DNA of 64,000 bases, taken from Natronorubrum thiooxidans (GTDB taxonomy: Archaea > Halobacteriota > Halobacteria > Halobacteriales > Natrialbaceae). This document shows, in pieces, positions 8,761-16,810 of the stretch (its first letter is position 1; every line of letters starts with the position of its first letter). The translations under genes and the position numbers were made by a program. The notes beneath the pieces are model-generated. The model saw only the letters and a program-made list of their open reading frames with translations, was not told the origin of the DNA and did no database searches. The stretch spans positions 78,873-142,872 of the forward strand of contig NZ_FTNR01000012.1 of NCBI RefSeq assembly GCF_900156475.1, written 5' to 3'.

Positions 8761-10242
8761 TCAGTAGGACTTCGCGAAGTACGCAATCTCGTCTGCGGGG
8801 TCGCCACAGACGCCACACTCGTCGTGATCGGGTTCGGGAACCTCGCCGGCCGTGGTCCCGCCTTCGTCCTCGAGTGGCTGCATGACGATTTCGGCGGCGA
8901 TCTTCTCTTTGATCGCCTCCTCGCAGGCCTCGTCGCCACACCACGACGTCTTCACGTAGCCGCCGTGTTTGCCGATCGTGCCGAGGATCTCTTCCGGACT
9001 GTACGCTTCGCGGACGTTCTCCTCGAGGTTTGCTTCGGCCGCGTCGTACAGTTTGTCGAAGACCTCGTCCAGATGCTCGTCGACGCTCTCGACGATTCCG
9101 TCCCGATCCGCGACGGACTCCTCGTTGTCCGGCCGGTGGACCAACGTGACTTCCTCGTCTTCGACCTCGTAGGGGCCGATCTCGAGGCGCAGTGGCACGC
9201 CGTTTAGCTCGTGTTCGTTGAACTTGAAGCCGGGGTTGCGCTCGTCGCGGTCGTCGAGTTCGACGCGGAATCCGGCCGCCTCGAGTTCGTCGGCGATGTC
9301 CTGCGAGTACTCGAGGACGTCGTCTTTCGTGTCCTCCTGCCAGATGGGGACGATGACGACCTGCGTGGGCGCGATCGTCGGCGGGAGCACGAGCCCCTGA
9401 TCGTCGGAGTGGGTCATGATAAGCGCGCCGATCGCGCGCCAGGACAGCCCCCACGAGGTGGTGTAGGCCGTCCGCTCGTCCTCGTCCTCGTCGGCGAACG
9501 TGATGTCGAACGCCTCGGCGAAGCTCTGGCCGAGATTGTGGCTCGTCGCCCCCTGGACGGACTTGCCGTCGGGCATCAGTGCCTCGACGGTCGTCGTGGT
9601 GTCGGCTCCGGGGAACTTGTCGTGTTCGGGCTTCTTACCGCGCAGGACCGGGATCGCCAGCACGTCTTCGTAGAGGTTCTCGTACTGGCCGAGGCGGGTC
9701 CAGACCTCCTCCCACGCGCCTTCATTGCTTGCGTGGGCGGTGTGACCCTCCTGCCACATGAACTCCTTCGTCCGGAAGAACGGCTTCGTCTCCGTCGCCT
9801 CCCATCGAACGACCGAACACCACTGGTTGAGCCGCAGCGGCAGGTCGCGGTGGCTGCGGGTCCAGTCGGCCATAAAGGGCGCGATGATCGACTCGCTGGT
9901 CGGTCGGACGGCGAGGCGCTCCTCGAGTTCGTCGTGGCCGCCGTGGGTCACCCACGCGACCTCGGGGTCGAAGCCTTCGACGATGTCTTTCTCGCGCTCG
10001 AGAAAGCTCTCGGGGATGAACATCGGGAAGTAGACGTTGTCGACGCCGGTCTGTTTGAACTGGCTGTCGAGGGCGTCCTGAATGCCTTCCCACAGCGCGT
10101 AGCCGCGCGGTTTCGTGACGATGAAGCCACCCATCGGGGCGTAATCCGCGAGACCTGCCTTCTGGACGACTTCGGCGTACCACTCGCCGGGCTTGTGCGA
10201 TTTCGACTCGGTAATCCCGAGTTCTTGACTCTCGTCGCTCAT
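8761..10242 (-). CDS. proS: Prolyl-tRNA synthetase, archaeal/eukaryotic type
   Basis: Charges tRNA-Pro with proline. The 493-residue class II synthetase carries motif 2 in the RWEATETKPFFRTKEF region with TAHAS following, motif 3 in SWGLSWRAIGAL, the anticodon-binding domain (QVVIVPIWQ onward), and the C-terminal zinc-binding domain typical of the archaeal-eukaryal form, with Cys pairs in SWCGDEACEE and ECGVCGD, ending in Tyr. The ATG at 10242 begins MSDESQELG and gives the usual length. It stands alone, with no obvious operon partners. Confidence 0.93.
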   Translation of the reverse strand: MSDESQELGITESKSHKPGEWYAEVVQKAGLADYAPMGGFIVTKPRGYALWEGIQDALDSQFKQTGVDNVYFPMFIPESFLEREKDIVEGFDPEVAWVTHGGHDELEERLAVRPTSESIIAPFMADWTRSHRDLPLRLNQWCSVVRWEATETKPFFRTKEFMWQEGHTAHASNEGAWEEVWTRLGQYENLYEDVLAIPVLRGKKPEHDKFPGADTTTTVEALMPDGKSVQGATSHNLGQSFAEAFDITFADEDEDERTAYTTSWGLSWRAIGALIMTHSDDQGLVLPPTIAPTQVVIVPIWQEDTKDDVLEYSQDIADELEAAGFRVELDDRDERNPGFKFNEHELNGVPLRLEIGPYEVEDEEVTLVHRPDNEESVADRDGIVESVDEHLDEVFDKLYDAAEANLEENVREAYSPEEILGTIGKHGGYVKTSWCGDEACEEAIKEKIAAEIVMQPLEDEGGTTAGEVPEPDHDECGVCGDPADEIAYFAKSY

Positions 10243-10373
10243 TGAGTCGATATGCAGTCAGCGCGGGCTTAAACCATGCGAAGGCAGATCCACCCTGAAA
10301 ACGAGGCGAGCAACGGCCCGTCTGTTCATTCCGGTTCTCGGAGGTTTATGGGGCTGGGTACACAGAAGCGTGT

Positions 10374-11345
10374 ATGAAAGCAATCCAGGTAGCCGACTAC
10401 GGCGATAGCGATCAACTCGAAGTCATCGACGCCGACCTGCCGGAGCCGGGAGCCGGCGAGGTCCGCATCGAGGTCGAAGCAGCCGGGATCAACTTCGCGG
10501 ACATCATGCAACGCCGCGGCGTCTATCCTGGCGGTCCCGACGCACCGTATCATCCCGGCATGGAGGCTGCGGGCACGATCGACGCGACCGGCGAGGGTGT
10601 CGACCTGGACGAGGGCGACCGCGTCGTCGCGATGCTCAACGGCGGCGGCTACGCCGAGTACGCGACCGCGAACGCACAGATGCTCTTCCCGATTCCGGAG
10701 GGGATGCGCTTCGAGGAAGCCGCCGGCTTCCCCGTCCAGTTTCTCACCGCCCACAGCTGTCTGTTCGAGTGGGGCGGCCTCGAGGAAGGCGAATCGGTCC
10801 TGATTCAGGCCGCCGCAGGCGGCGTTGGCACGGCCGCGGTCCAGCTCGCCTCGAACCACGGCGCGGAGGTCTTCGGCACCGCGAGCACCCAAGAAAAGCT
10901 CGACCTCGCCGCCGAGTTGGGCTGTGACCATCCGATCAACTACACCGAGACCGACTTCCGCGAGGTCGTCGACGACGAAACAGACGGCGAGGGCGTCGAC
11001 CTCGTCTTAGAGAGCGTCGGCGACGACGTCTTCGAGCGCAGCCTTGACGCGATGGCCCACTTCGGCCGGATGGTCACCTACGGCGTCGCCAGCGGCGTTC
11101 CAGCCGCAGCCGAGAACCGCCGCCTGCTGTTCGAGAACAAGTCCGTTTCAGGCTTCCACCTCGGTCAGGCCGCCACCCACGACCCGAGTCGGATCATGAA
11201 AGCCGTCCCCGAACTCACCGAGGGGCTGACGAACGGCGATCTCGAGGTCATCGTCGGCGAGTCGTTCGCGCTCGAGGACGCAGCCGAGGCCCACCAGTAT
11301 ATCGAGGATCGCAAGAGCTCCGGGAAAGTCGTGCTCAAACCCTAA
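10374..11345 (+). CDS. NADPH:quinone oxidoreductase / zinc-type alcohol dehydrogenase-like
   Basis: Medium-chain reductase probably reducing quinones or enones with NAD(P)H in the cytoplasm. The 323-residue protein has the GroES-like N-terminal fold (ITFAD-like INFADIMQRRGVYPG) and a Rossmann motif AAAGGVGTAAVQLA near residue 145; it lacks the Cys/His ligands of zinc-dependent alcohol dehydrogenases, which fits the zeta-crystallin/Qor group. A TATA-like TTTATGG lies about 27 nt before ATG 10374. Exact substrate unknown. Confidence 0.8.
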   Translation: MKAIQVADYGDSDQLEVIDADLPEPGAGEVRIEVEAAGINFADIMQRRGVYPGGPDAPYHPGMEAAGTIDATGEGVDLDEGDRVVAMLNGGGYAEYATANAQMLFPIPEGMRFEEAAGFPVQFLTAHSCLFEWGGLEEGESVLIQAAAGGVGTAAVQLASNHGAEVFGTASTQEKLDLAAELGCDHPINYTETDFREVVDDETDGEGVDLVLESVGDDVFERSLDAMAHFGRMVTYGVASGVPAAAENRRLLFENKSVSGFHLGQAATHDPSRIMKAVPELTEGLTNGDLEVIVGESFALEDAAEAHQYIEDRKSSGKVVLKP

Positions 11346-11373
11346 CGCTTCGACAGCGGTCTGTTCTGATACA

Positions 11374-11499
11374 CTACTTTTCGTCCGAAATGCGGAGCGA
11401 TATTCCCATTCGGTCAGCAATATACGTGAGGCCACCAACGGCTCCAATATATGTGAGGGCATTGAGTATCCCACTCATCATTTCGAACATGTCTATCAT
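11374..11499 (-). CDS. Small 41-residue membrane protein
   Basis: A short frame reading MIDMFEMMSGILNALTYIGA and continuing GGLTYIADRMGISLRIS to DEK-stop. It has one hydrophobic stretch (about residues 8-27) followed by a basic then acidic tail. On the minus strand an AT-rich TATA-like stretch (TTATAAATAA, about 11521-11540) precedes the ATG by 25-40 nt, so the gene would have its own promoter in the 46-nt gap after the NUDIX gene. Function unknown. The coding call rests on promoter spacing and sensible composition. Confidence 0.5.
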   Translation of the reverse strand: MIDMFEMMSGILNALTYIGAVGGLTYIADRMGISLRISDEK

Positions 11500-11545
11500 T
11501 AGTTGACACTACTGTAGAGAATAATATTATTTATAACTATCTCTT

Positions 11546-12055
11546 CTATTTTCGATCGGCTGCAAACGAGACACCCCACTCGAGGTCGTGCCCGACGAAT
11601 TCGGCCTCGTCCAGCGGTTGCCCGCCCTCGAAGCGGAACTTGCCGACGACCGTCTCGCCCTCGAGGACGCCCGGCAGCCAGAGGTGGTCGTCGTCCCACA
11701 TCTGCTCGTAGGGAACCTCGTCGATCGCGACCCACTCGGGATACGCTTCCTCCGAGGCGGTCGGCTCGCCTGCAACCGACCGCGTGCGGTAGACGTGACA
11801 GAACGTGTGTCCCTCGCCGTCGAGCAAGAAGGTGAGTTCGCCCGCTTTCTCGAGTGCACTGGGTTCGACCTCGAGGCCGACCTCCTCGTGCGTCTCGCGG
11901 ACGGCACACTCGCGTGGGGTTTCGCCGGCCTCGAGTTTCCCGCCGGGGCCATTGTACCACCCCTCGCCGAGGCCGCGTCGCTTCTCGATCAAGAGCACCT
12001 CCGTCTCACCGTCGCGTCCCTCCCGCATCGGAAAACACAGCGTCGTCTCGCGCAT
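11546..12055 (-). CDS. NUDIX hydrolase, 8-oxo-dGTPase (MTH1)-like
   Basis: Probably cleans oxidised nucleotides. The 169-residue protein has a complete NUDIX box, GGKLEAGETPRECAVRETHE followed by EVG, about residues 36-58, and an MTH1-like N-terminus (LLIEKRRGLGEGWYNGPGG). The ATG at 12055 is the first that gives a family-like N-terminus; upstream in-frame codons lie in the neighbouring gene. It lies 50 nt downstream of the helicase-nuclease operon and may be co-transcribed, joining nucleotide sanitation with DNA repair, although a possible CTTATCC box in the gap could give it its own promoter. Confidence 0.82.
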   Translation of the reverse strand: MRETTLCFPMREGRDGETEVLLIEKRRGLGEGWYNGPGGKLEAGETPRECAVRETHEEVGLEVEPSALEKAGELTFLLDGEGHTFCHVYRTRSVAGEPTASEEAYPEWVAIDEVPYEQMWDDDHLWLPGVLEGETVVGKFRFEGGQPLDEAEFVGHDLEWGVSFAADRK

Positions 12056-12105
12056 ATCCCAGCGTTCGCTCGCGGTGGGATAAGGGTGTTCGCTCTCGAG
12101 TGCGG

Positions 12106-15100
12106 TCAGTCGTCGCTCGAGACCCGCAGGTCGGTGTACTCCTCTGGCGCACAGCCAAGCGACCGATGCGGGCAGTGTCGGCAGTGCTCGCCCGGTGTCG
12201 TCTCCTCGAGCGAGGGGTCGTCGACTGCCGTGAGCGTCTCGCGGACGACCGACCACGGCGGGAGGTCGTCGGGGTCGATGAGGTCGACGCGCGGCCCATC
12301 GACGTCGCCGACGTAGACGTAGCCGACGACCGAGATCGGTTCGTCGAAGCGTTGCTCGCAGGCGCGGGCGTACAGCGCCAGCTGGGTGGCGTCGGCGGGC
12401 TCGATCCGCTCGGCCGTCGCCTTGTAATCGAGGACGGCGAGGTCGCCGTCGGGCGTCCGCCGGATCGAGTCGATGTAGCCCACGAGGCTGCCGGTGACGC
12501 CGTCGATCCCCTCGAGCGTGAAGGGGAGCTCTGCAGCGACTTGCTCCCAGTCGGCGACCGGCGCGTCGAACGCGGGTGCACTCGCCTCGAAGTAGCGCCT
12601 GATGCAGGCCAACACGGCCTCGCGGTGCTCGAGCAGATCACGCGCGGTCAGCTGTCGGATGGCAGCTGTCTGCCATTCCGCTATGGTTCGGTACTCCCGG
12701 TAGAAGGCTTCCTCTGCGACGTCGTGAAAGAGCGTGCCGACGAGCCGCGACCCGGTCCCGGCAACCGGATCGTCGTCGGGCATCGACGCCAGCGGATCGT
12801 CGGTCGCCCGCACGACGTGATCGAGGTAGTGCTTTCGCGGACAGGTGTCGTGGGTTTCCATCGCCGTGTAGCTGTGGCGCATCGCGACCGGCAGCTCGGT
12901 CGCGTTCGAGAGCGTTTCGACAGGGAACCGAACCGCCTCGGTCGTCAACGCGGACGCCCGGCGACCGCTCGGTACCGATCGCGTCACCCCCTCGAGTTCG
13001 CGCTCGAGTCCCCCGAAACTCGCCGTGTCGGCTGCTGGGAGCAACGTTCCCTCACGCAGCAACCGGCCGAGTTTGTGGACCGTCCGAATCGCCTCGCGCG
13101 TCTCGAGGGGTTCGTGCTGGCGGTCGTCGTAGCCGGCGTAGTAGGTGATCGTCCCCGGACTGCGGCTGGCCGACAGCGCGATTTCGTCGGTTCGGTCGAC
13201 GACAGTTTCTGGATAGGTGTCCTGTACGCGCTCGAAACTCGCTTGCAGCGACGCCCAGAGGTTCATCCGCTGGCCTGTCACTGACCACTCGATCTCGCTT
13301 GCCAGACATGCCTCGGCGGTCGACGCCGCGAGTTCCTCCTCCTCACCATCGTAGTCGTACTCGGAGCCGAAGACGAACAGGTGGTTCTCGGCGCGGGTGA
13401 GCGCGACGTGTAACACGCGCCACTCCTCGCCGACCGTCTCGGTCGCGAGATCGGCACACAGCGGCGAGTCGATCCCGTCGTCGAGTGCCGCCGCGAGCAG
13501 CCGGTACTGTGCGCGCTCGGCGTAATCGCGCTCGACACACCACTCCTCGTCGGAGAGGTACGGAACGAGGACGGTGTCGAACTCGAGGCCTTTGGCCTGG
13601 TGGACCGTCATCACGTCGACCGAATCGGTCGACTGCGTGCCCCGTGTCCGGTCGGTGCCGGTGCCCTCGAGCATCCCCTTGACGGCGTCGACAAAGCGCG
13701 GCGTCAGCGTCTGGATCACCGAGTCGGCGGTGTACGCCTCCACGAAGCGCTCGATGCGCTCGAGTTCGTCTCGCTCTTCGCTCGTCAGGAACCACTCGAG
13801 TCGCGTCAGTTCGCGAAAGCGGCTGAAAAAGCCAGTGAGTGGGTAGACGTCCCGAAGCGTTGCTAGCGTCTGGAGGTGCGAGCGCGCTCGCACGAGGCGG
13901 TCGGGAGACTCGAGCGTTGCTGGATCGATTGCCATCACGACATCGTACAGCGTCCCCTCCCGTCGCTGGAGGGTTGCGAGGTCGTTCTCGGAGAGGCGAT
14001 ACCGATAGAGCAGTACACGCCGGAGGTGGGCGTCGGCATCGGAATCGACGAGCACACGCAGGTACGACAGCAGCGTCTGGATTCCGGGCTGGATCTCGCC
14101 GCGTGGCGACCCCGAAATCTCGTAGGGAATCTGGCGGTCTCGCAGTTCGTCGGCGACCGCCTGCGCGTGGCGGTTCGTTCGCACGATGACCGCGATGTCC
14201 TCGAGCGTGCGCTGGGGGACGTTTTCTGCGTCGTCGTTGAGCAGCCGCGAGACGGTCGTCGCGACCTGTTCGGCCGTCGAGCGGTCGATCTCGTCGCTTT
14301 CGATTTTAATCACGCGATCCGGCGGCTGGCGTTCCGTTCCAGCGCTGTCCTCGCCGTCAGTCCCGTACTCACCGGGTGTGCGCCCGTCTTCGCGCAGTGT
14401 CTTCGTCGACTGCGGGCCGTACTCACAGTGATTCGTCAGATCGAGAATTTCCTGTCGCGAGCGAAAGTTGAGTTCGAGTTCGATCGTCTCGTGGTCGTCG
14501 TAGGCGTCGGCGAGCCTGTCGAGACCTTCCCGATCGGTCCCACGCCAGCCGTAGATCGCCTGGTCCTTGTCACCGATCGCGAGCAGGTCGGGTCGGTCGG
14601 GGCCGTCCGTCAGTTCGGTGATGAGCGCGGACTGCGTCTCGTCGGTATCCTGGAACTCGTCGCAGTAGACGTCGGTCCACTGGCTCGTGATTTCGTCGGC
14701 GATCGCGGGATCGTCGAGCAGTTCCGTCGCCGTTCGCACCAGTTCGTCGAAATCGAGCGTCCGCTCGCGCTCGAGGTGGTCGTGATAGTCGGCGTACACG
14801 TCAGTGTAGTGGCGCGCGAGACGCAGGAACTCGATGTAGTGTTTCAGCCGCCCGAACGGGCTCTGTTCGATCCGAGTTGTCGCCGTCCGCCAAATTTCGT
14901 TGCCGAACAGCGCCCGTGGCAGCTGTTTGGTCGTCGGATCCTCGAGGTCGAGCACGTCGATCGTGTTCGTCACACAGCCCTGGAGCACCCGGAGATAGCG
15001 CTCGACGTCGCGGACGACCGCGTCTTCGCGGAACGTCGCCGGCGCTTCGGCGATCTGTTCGCGACAGAACTCGAGGAGTTTGCCGTAGCCGACCAGTGAC

Positions 15101-15765
15101 TCGGTGGTCGCCTCGAGGTGGTGATCTTCGTTGAAATATCGAAGCGACTCGTTGTCAAAAGAGAGGTCGGCGCTTGCTCGTCGCTCGAGTCGGAGGACGA
15201 ACTCGTTGCAGAGCTCGAGGGTGCGGACAGCTGGCAGCTGTGTCTGTAGCTCGTCGGGGGTGATGTCTTCCTGGCTCATCGACTGGATGAACCGGTCGAC
15301 GTCGGCGGCGAACTCCTCGGGTGAGCCGTCGCCACGCACTGACGCGGCCGCGAAGTCGTACTCGTTCTCGGCGAGTAGCCGGCCGACGATCCGCCGGCGT
15401 TTGCGTTCGGTGATCACGTCGAACTCGGGGGAGTAGCCCAGATAGTAGGCGTACTCCCGAACCAGCCGGTAACAAAACGAGTGGTAGGTGTAGACGTCGA
15501 TCGCCGCGGTGGCCTCGGGGTCGAGGCGTTCGGCGACCGCGTCACGGATGCTGCCGGCGGCTTCGTTTGCGAACGTCAACACCAGAATGTCGTCGGGATC
15601 GACGTCGCCGCGTTCGATCGCGTGCTCGATCCGCATGAGCATCGTCGTCGTCTTCCCGGTTCCCGCGCCGGCGTCGACGGAGGTACAGGCTGCCCGGCTG
15701 TCGATGACGGCCTGCTGGTTCCCTTTCGGTTCGTCGACCGCGCGCTCGATTGGACTGTTACCCAT
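12106..15765 (-). CDS. UvrD/AddA-like DNA helicase with C-terminal PD-(D/E)XK Fe-S nuclease domain
   Basis: Large ATP-dependent helicase-nuclease likely to process DNA double-strand ends. Of 1219 residues, the N-terminal part is a superfamily 1A motor with all motifs intact: Walker A DAGAGTGKTTT (31-41), DEFQDT (369-374), GDKDQAIYGWRG (about 398-409), FRSRQE, TVHQAKGLEFD (near 720) and VALTRAENHLFVFG. The C-terminal nuclease has CPRKHY (near 974), GYID...LDYKAT (near 1110), QLALYA and CRHCPHRSLGC (near 1195), the four-Cys Fe-S pattern of AddB/AdnA/Cas4-type nucleases. Its start overlaps the end of the upstream nuclease-like gene by 8 nt. AddA/AdnB-like role is inferred from architecture. Confidence 0.85.
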   Translation of the reverse strand: MGNSPIERAVDEPKGNQQAVIDSRAACTSVDAGAGTGKTTTMLMRIEHAIERGDVDPDDILVLTFANEAAGSIRDAVAERLDPEATAAIDVYTYHSFCYRLVREYAYYLGYSPEFDVITERKRRRIVGRLLAENEYDFAAASVRGDGSPEEFAADVDRFIQSMSQEDITPDELQTQLPAVRTLELCNEFVLRLERRASADLSFDNESLRYFNEDHHLEATTESLVGYGKLLEFCREQIAEAPATFREDAVVRDVERYLRVLQGCVTNTIDVLDLEDPTTKQLPRALFGNEIWRTATTRIEQSPFGRLKHYIEFLRLARHYTDVYADYHDHLERERTLDFDELVRTATELLDDPAIADEITSQWTDVYCDEFQDTDETQSALITELTDGPDRPDLLAIGDKDQAIYGWRGTDREGLDRLADAYDDHETIELELNFRSRQEILDLTNHCEYGPQSTKTLREDGRTPGEYGTDGEDSAGTERQPPDRVIKIESDEIDRSTAEQVATTVSRLLNDDAENVPQRTLEDIAVIVRTNRHAQAVADELRDRQIPYEISGSPRGEIQPGIQTLLSYLRVLVDSDADAHLRRVLLYRYRLSENDLATLQRREGTLYDVVMAIDPATLESPDRLVRARSHLQTLATLRDVYPLTGFFSRFRELTRLEWFLTSEERDELERIERFVEAYTADSVIQTLTPRFVDAVKGMLEGTGTDRTRGTQSTDSVDVMTVHQAKGLEFDTVLVPYLSDEEWCVERDYAERAQYRLLAAALDDGIDSPLCADLATETVGEEWRVLHVALTRAENHLFVFGSEYDYDGEEEELAASTAEACLASEIEWSVTGQRMNLWASLQASFERVQDTYPETVVDRTDEIALSASRSPGTITYYAGYDDRQHEPLETREAIRTVHKLGRLLREGTLLPAADTASFGGLERELEGVTRSVPSGRRASALTTEAVRFPVETLSNATELPVAMRHSYTAMETHDTCPRKHYLDHVVRATDDPLASMPDDDPVAGTGSRLVGTLFHDVAEEAFYREYRTIAEWQTAAIRQLTARDLLEHREAVLACIRRYFEASAPAFDAPVADWEQVAAELPFTLEGIDGVTGSLVGYIDSIRRTPDGDLAVLDYKATAERIEPADATQLALYARACEQRFDEPISVVGYVYVGDVDGPRVDLIDPDDLPPWSVVRETLTAVDDPSLEETTPGEHCRHCPHRSLGCAPEEYTDLRVSSDD

Positions 15766-16810
15766 CGAACTGCACCTCCTGGGCGATGTACTCCTGACAG
15801 CAGACCGTGTACGAACAGTCCGGACAGGCGTGGTTCGAAATCGAATCCCAGCGGTCGGTCGGATCGAACGCGCCTGTGGCCAGGCGGCCGGCGACAGTCG
15901 CCAGCCGATCGTCGACGGTTCGGTTACGGTGTTCGTGTGTCATGCCGTATGTATGGTGGTCGATGTAGACGTCGGTCAGATCCGCCACGTCGAGGCTCGT
16001 CTCGACTGTTTTGCGAGCCCAGTTGACCGCCGTCTGCGAGCGATCAGCGAGTGGAATTCGGACGTACCGGCAGGTTCGGTTCTCGAGGCCCAGCCGCCGA
16101 CAGTGGTTGCGAAGCCCGTCGATGACGACGGCGGTTTCGAACAGTGCGCCGACGAACGCCGGCTCGAAGACGTCCGCGTCGGGGTCGAAGTGGTCGGTAA
16201 ACTGCTCGGCGACGGCCCCTTCCCATTCCGATCGGTAGCGCAGCAGGCCGAGCGATCTGAGCGTCGGGACGAATTGGACACCGACGACCGCGGAGCCATC
16301 GGCGTAGACGTAGTCGACGCTCGAATCGATCGACACCGTCGTGTCGTCGGTTTCGTCCGTTCCGGGAACCGATACTGTACTCGAGAGCGAAAGCCCCGGC
16401 CCGATCACGGCTCCCTCGGTCGCCTCCGACGCCAGTCGTTCGATCCCGGCCGCGTGGTCGACGCCGACGCGGTCGACGTACGCTGTCGCGGTCGCCTCGA
16501 GCACTCGCCGTTCGTGGCGTCGCTGGGCTAGCGAGTGAAACGGCTCGTCGTGGCCGTCCCACAGCGCCTTGAGTCGCGCTTTGATGGCGTCTTCGAGGGC
16601 CTCACGGTCGAAGTCGCCGCGTCGAAGCCCGTCACAGATCGCCGTCCGCAAGAGGGAAACGCGGTCGTCGATCGTAGTGTCGTCGTCACTCCCGGCGAGG
16701 CCGTGGTCGTGGGCGAACTCGTACCGGCGCGGACAGTGGAGATACGTCTTGAGGCCCTCGACCGTGAGTTCCGTCGCGTCGACCTCGTCGTCGCGGGCGT
16801 GCTCACTCAT
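15758..16810 (-). CDS. PD-(D/E)XK-like Fe-S protein with degenerate catalytic motif
   Basis: 350 residues starting MSEHARDDE at ATG 16810. The N-terminal helix LKTYLHCPRRYEFAH and C-terminal CPDCSYTVCC reproduce the four-Cys Fe-S frame of Cas4/AddB-type nucleases. In between, SVDYVYADGSAVVGVQFVP occupies the place of the D...(D/E)xK core: the first Asp remains but the E-x-K is Q-F-V, so nuclease activity is doubtful. It overlaps the upstream helicase-like gene and the downstream helicase-nuclease by 8 nt each, showing tight translational coupling. It probably acts as a structural subunit of a complex with its neighbours. Homology is judged by eye. Confidence 0.7.
   Translation of the reverse strand: MSEHARDDEVDATELTVEGLKTYLHCPRRYEFAHDHGLAGSDDDTTIDDRVSLLRTAICDGLRRGDFDREALEDAIKARLKALWDGHDEPFHSLAQRRHERRVLEATATAYVDRVGVDHAAGIERLASEATEGAVIGPGLSLSSTVSVPGTDETDDTTVSIDSSVDYVYADGSAVVGVQFVPTLRSLGLLRYRSEWEGAVAEQFTDHFDPDADVFEPAFVGALFETAVVIDGLRNHCRRLGLENRTCRYVRIPLADRSQTAVNWARKTVETSLDVADLTDVYIDHHTYGMTHEHRNRTVDDRLATVAGRLATGAFDPTDRWDSISNHACPDCSYTVCCQEYIAQEVQFDG

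Noticed and set aside
11854..13284. 476-residue frame antisense to the helicase-nuclease
   Set aside because: Arg-rich low-complexity translation, no motif, entirely opposite an intact gene.
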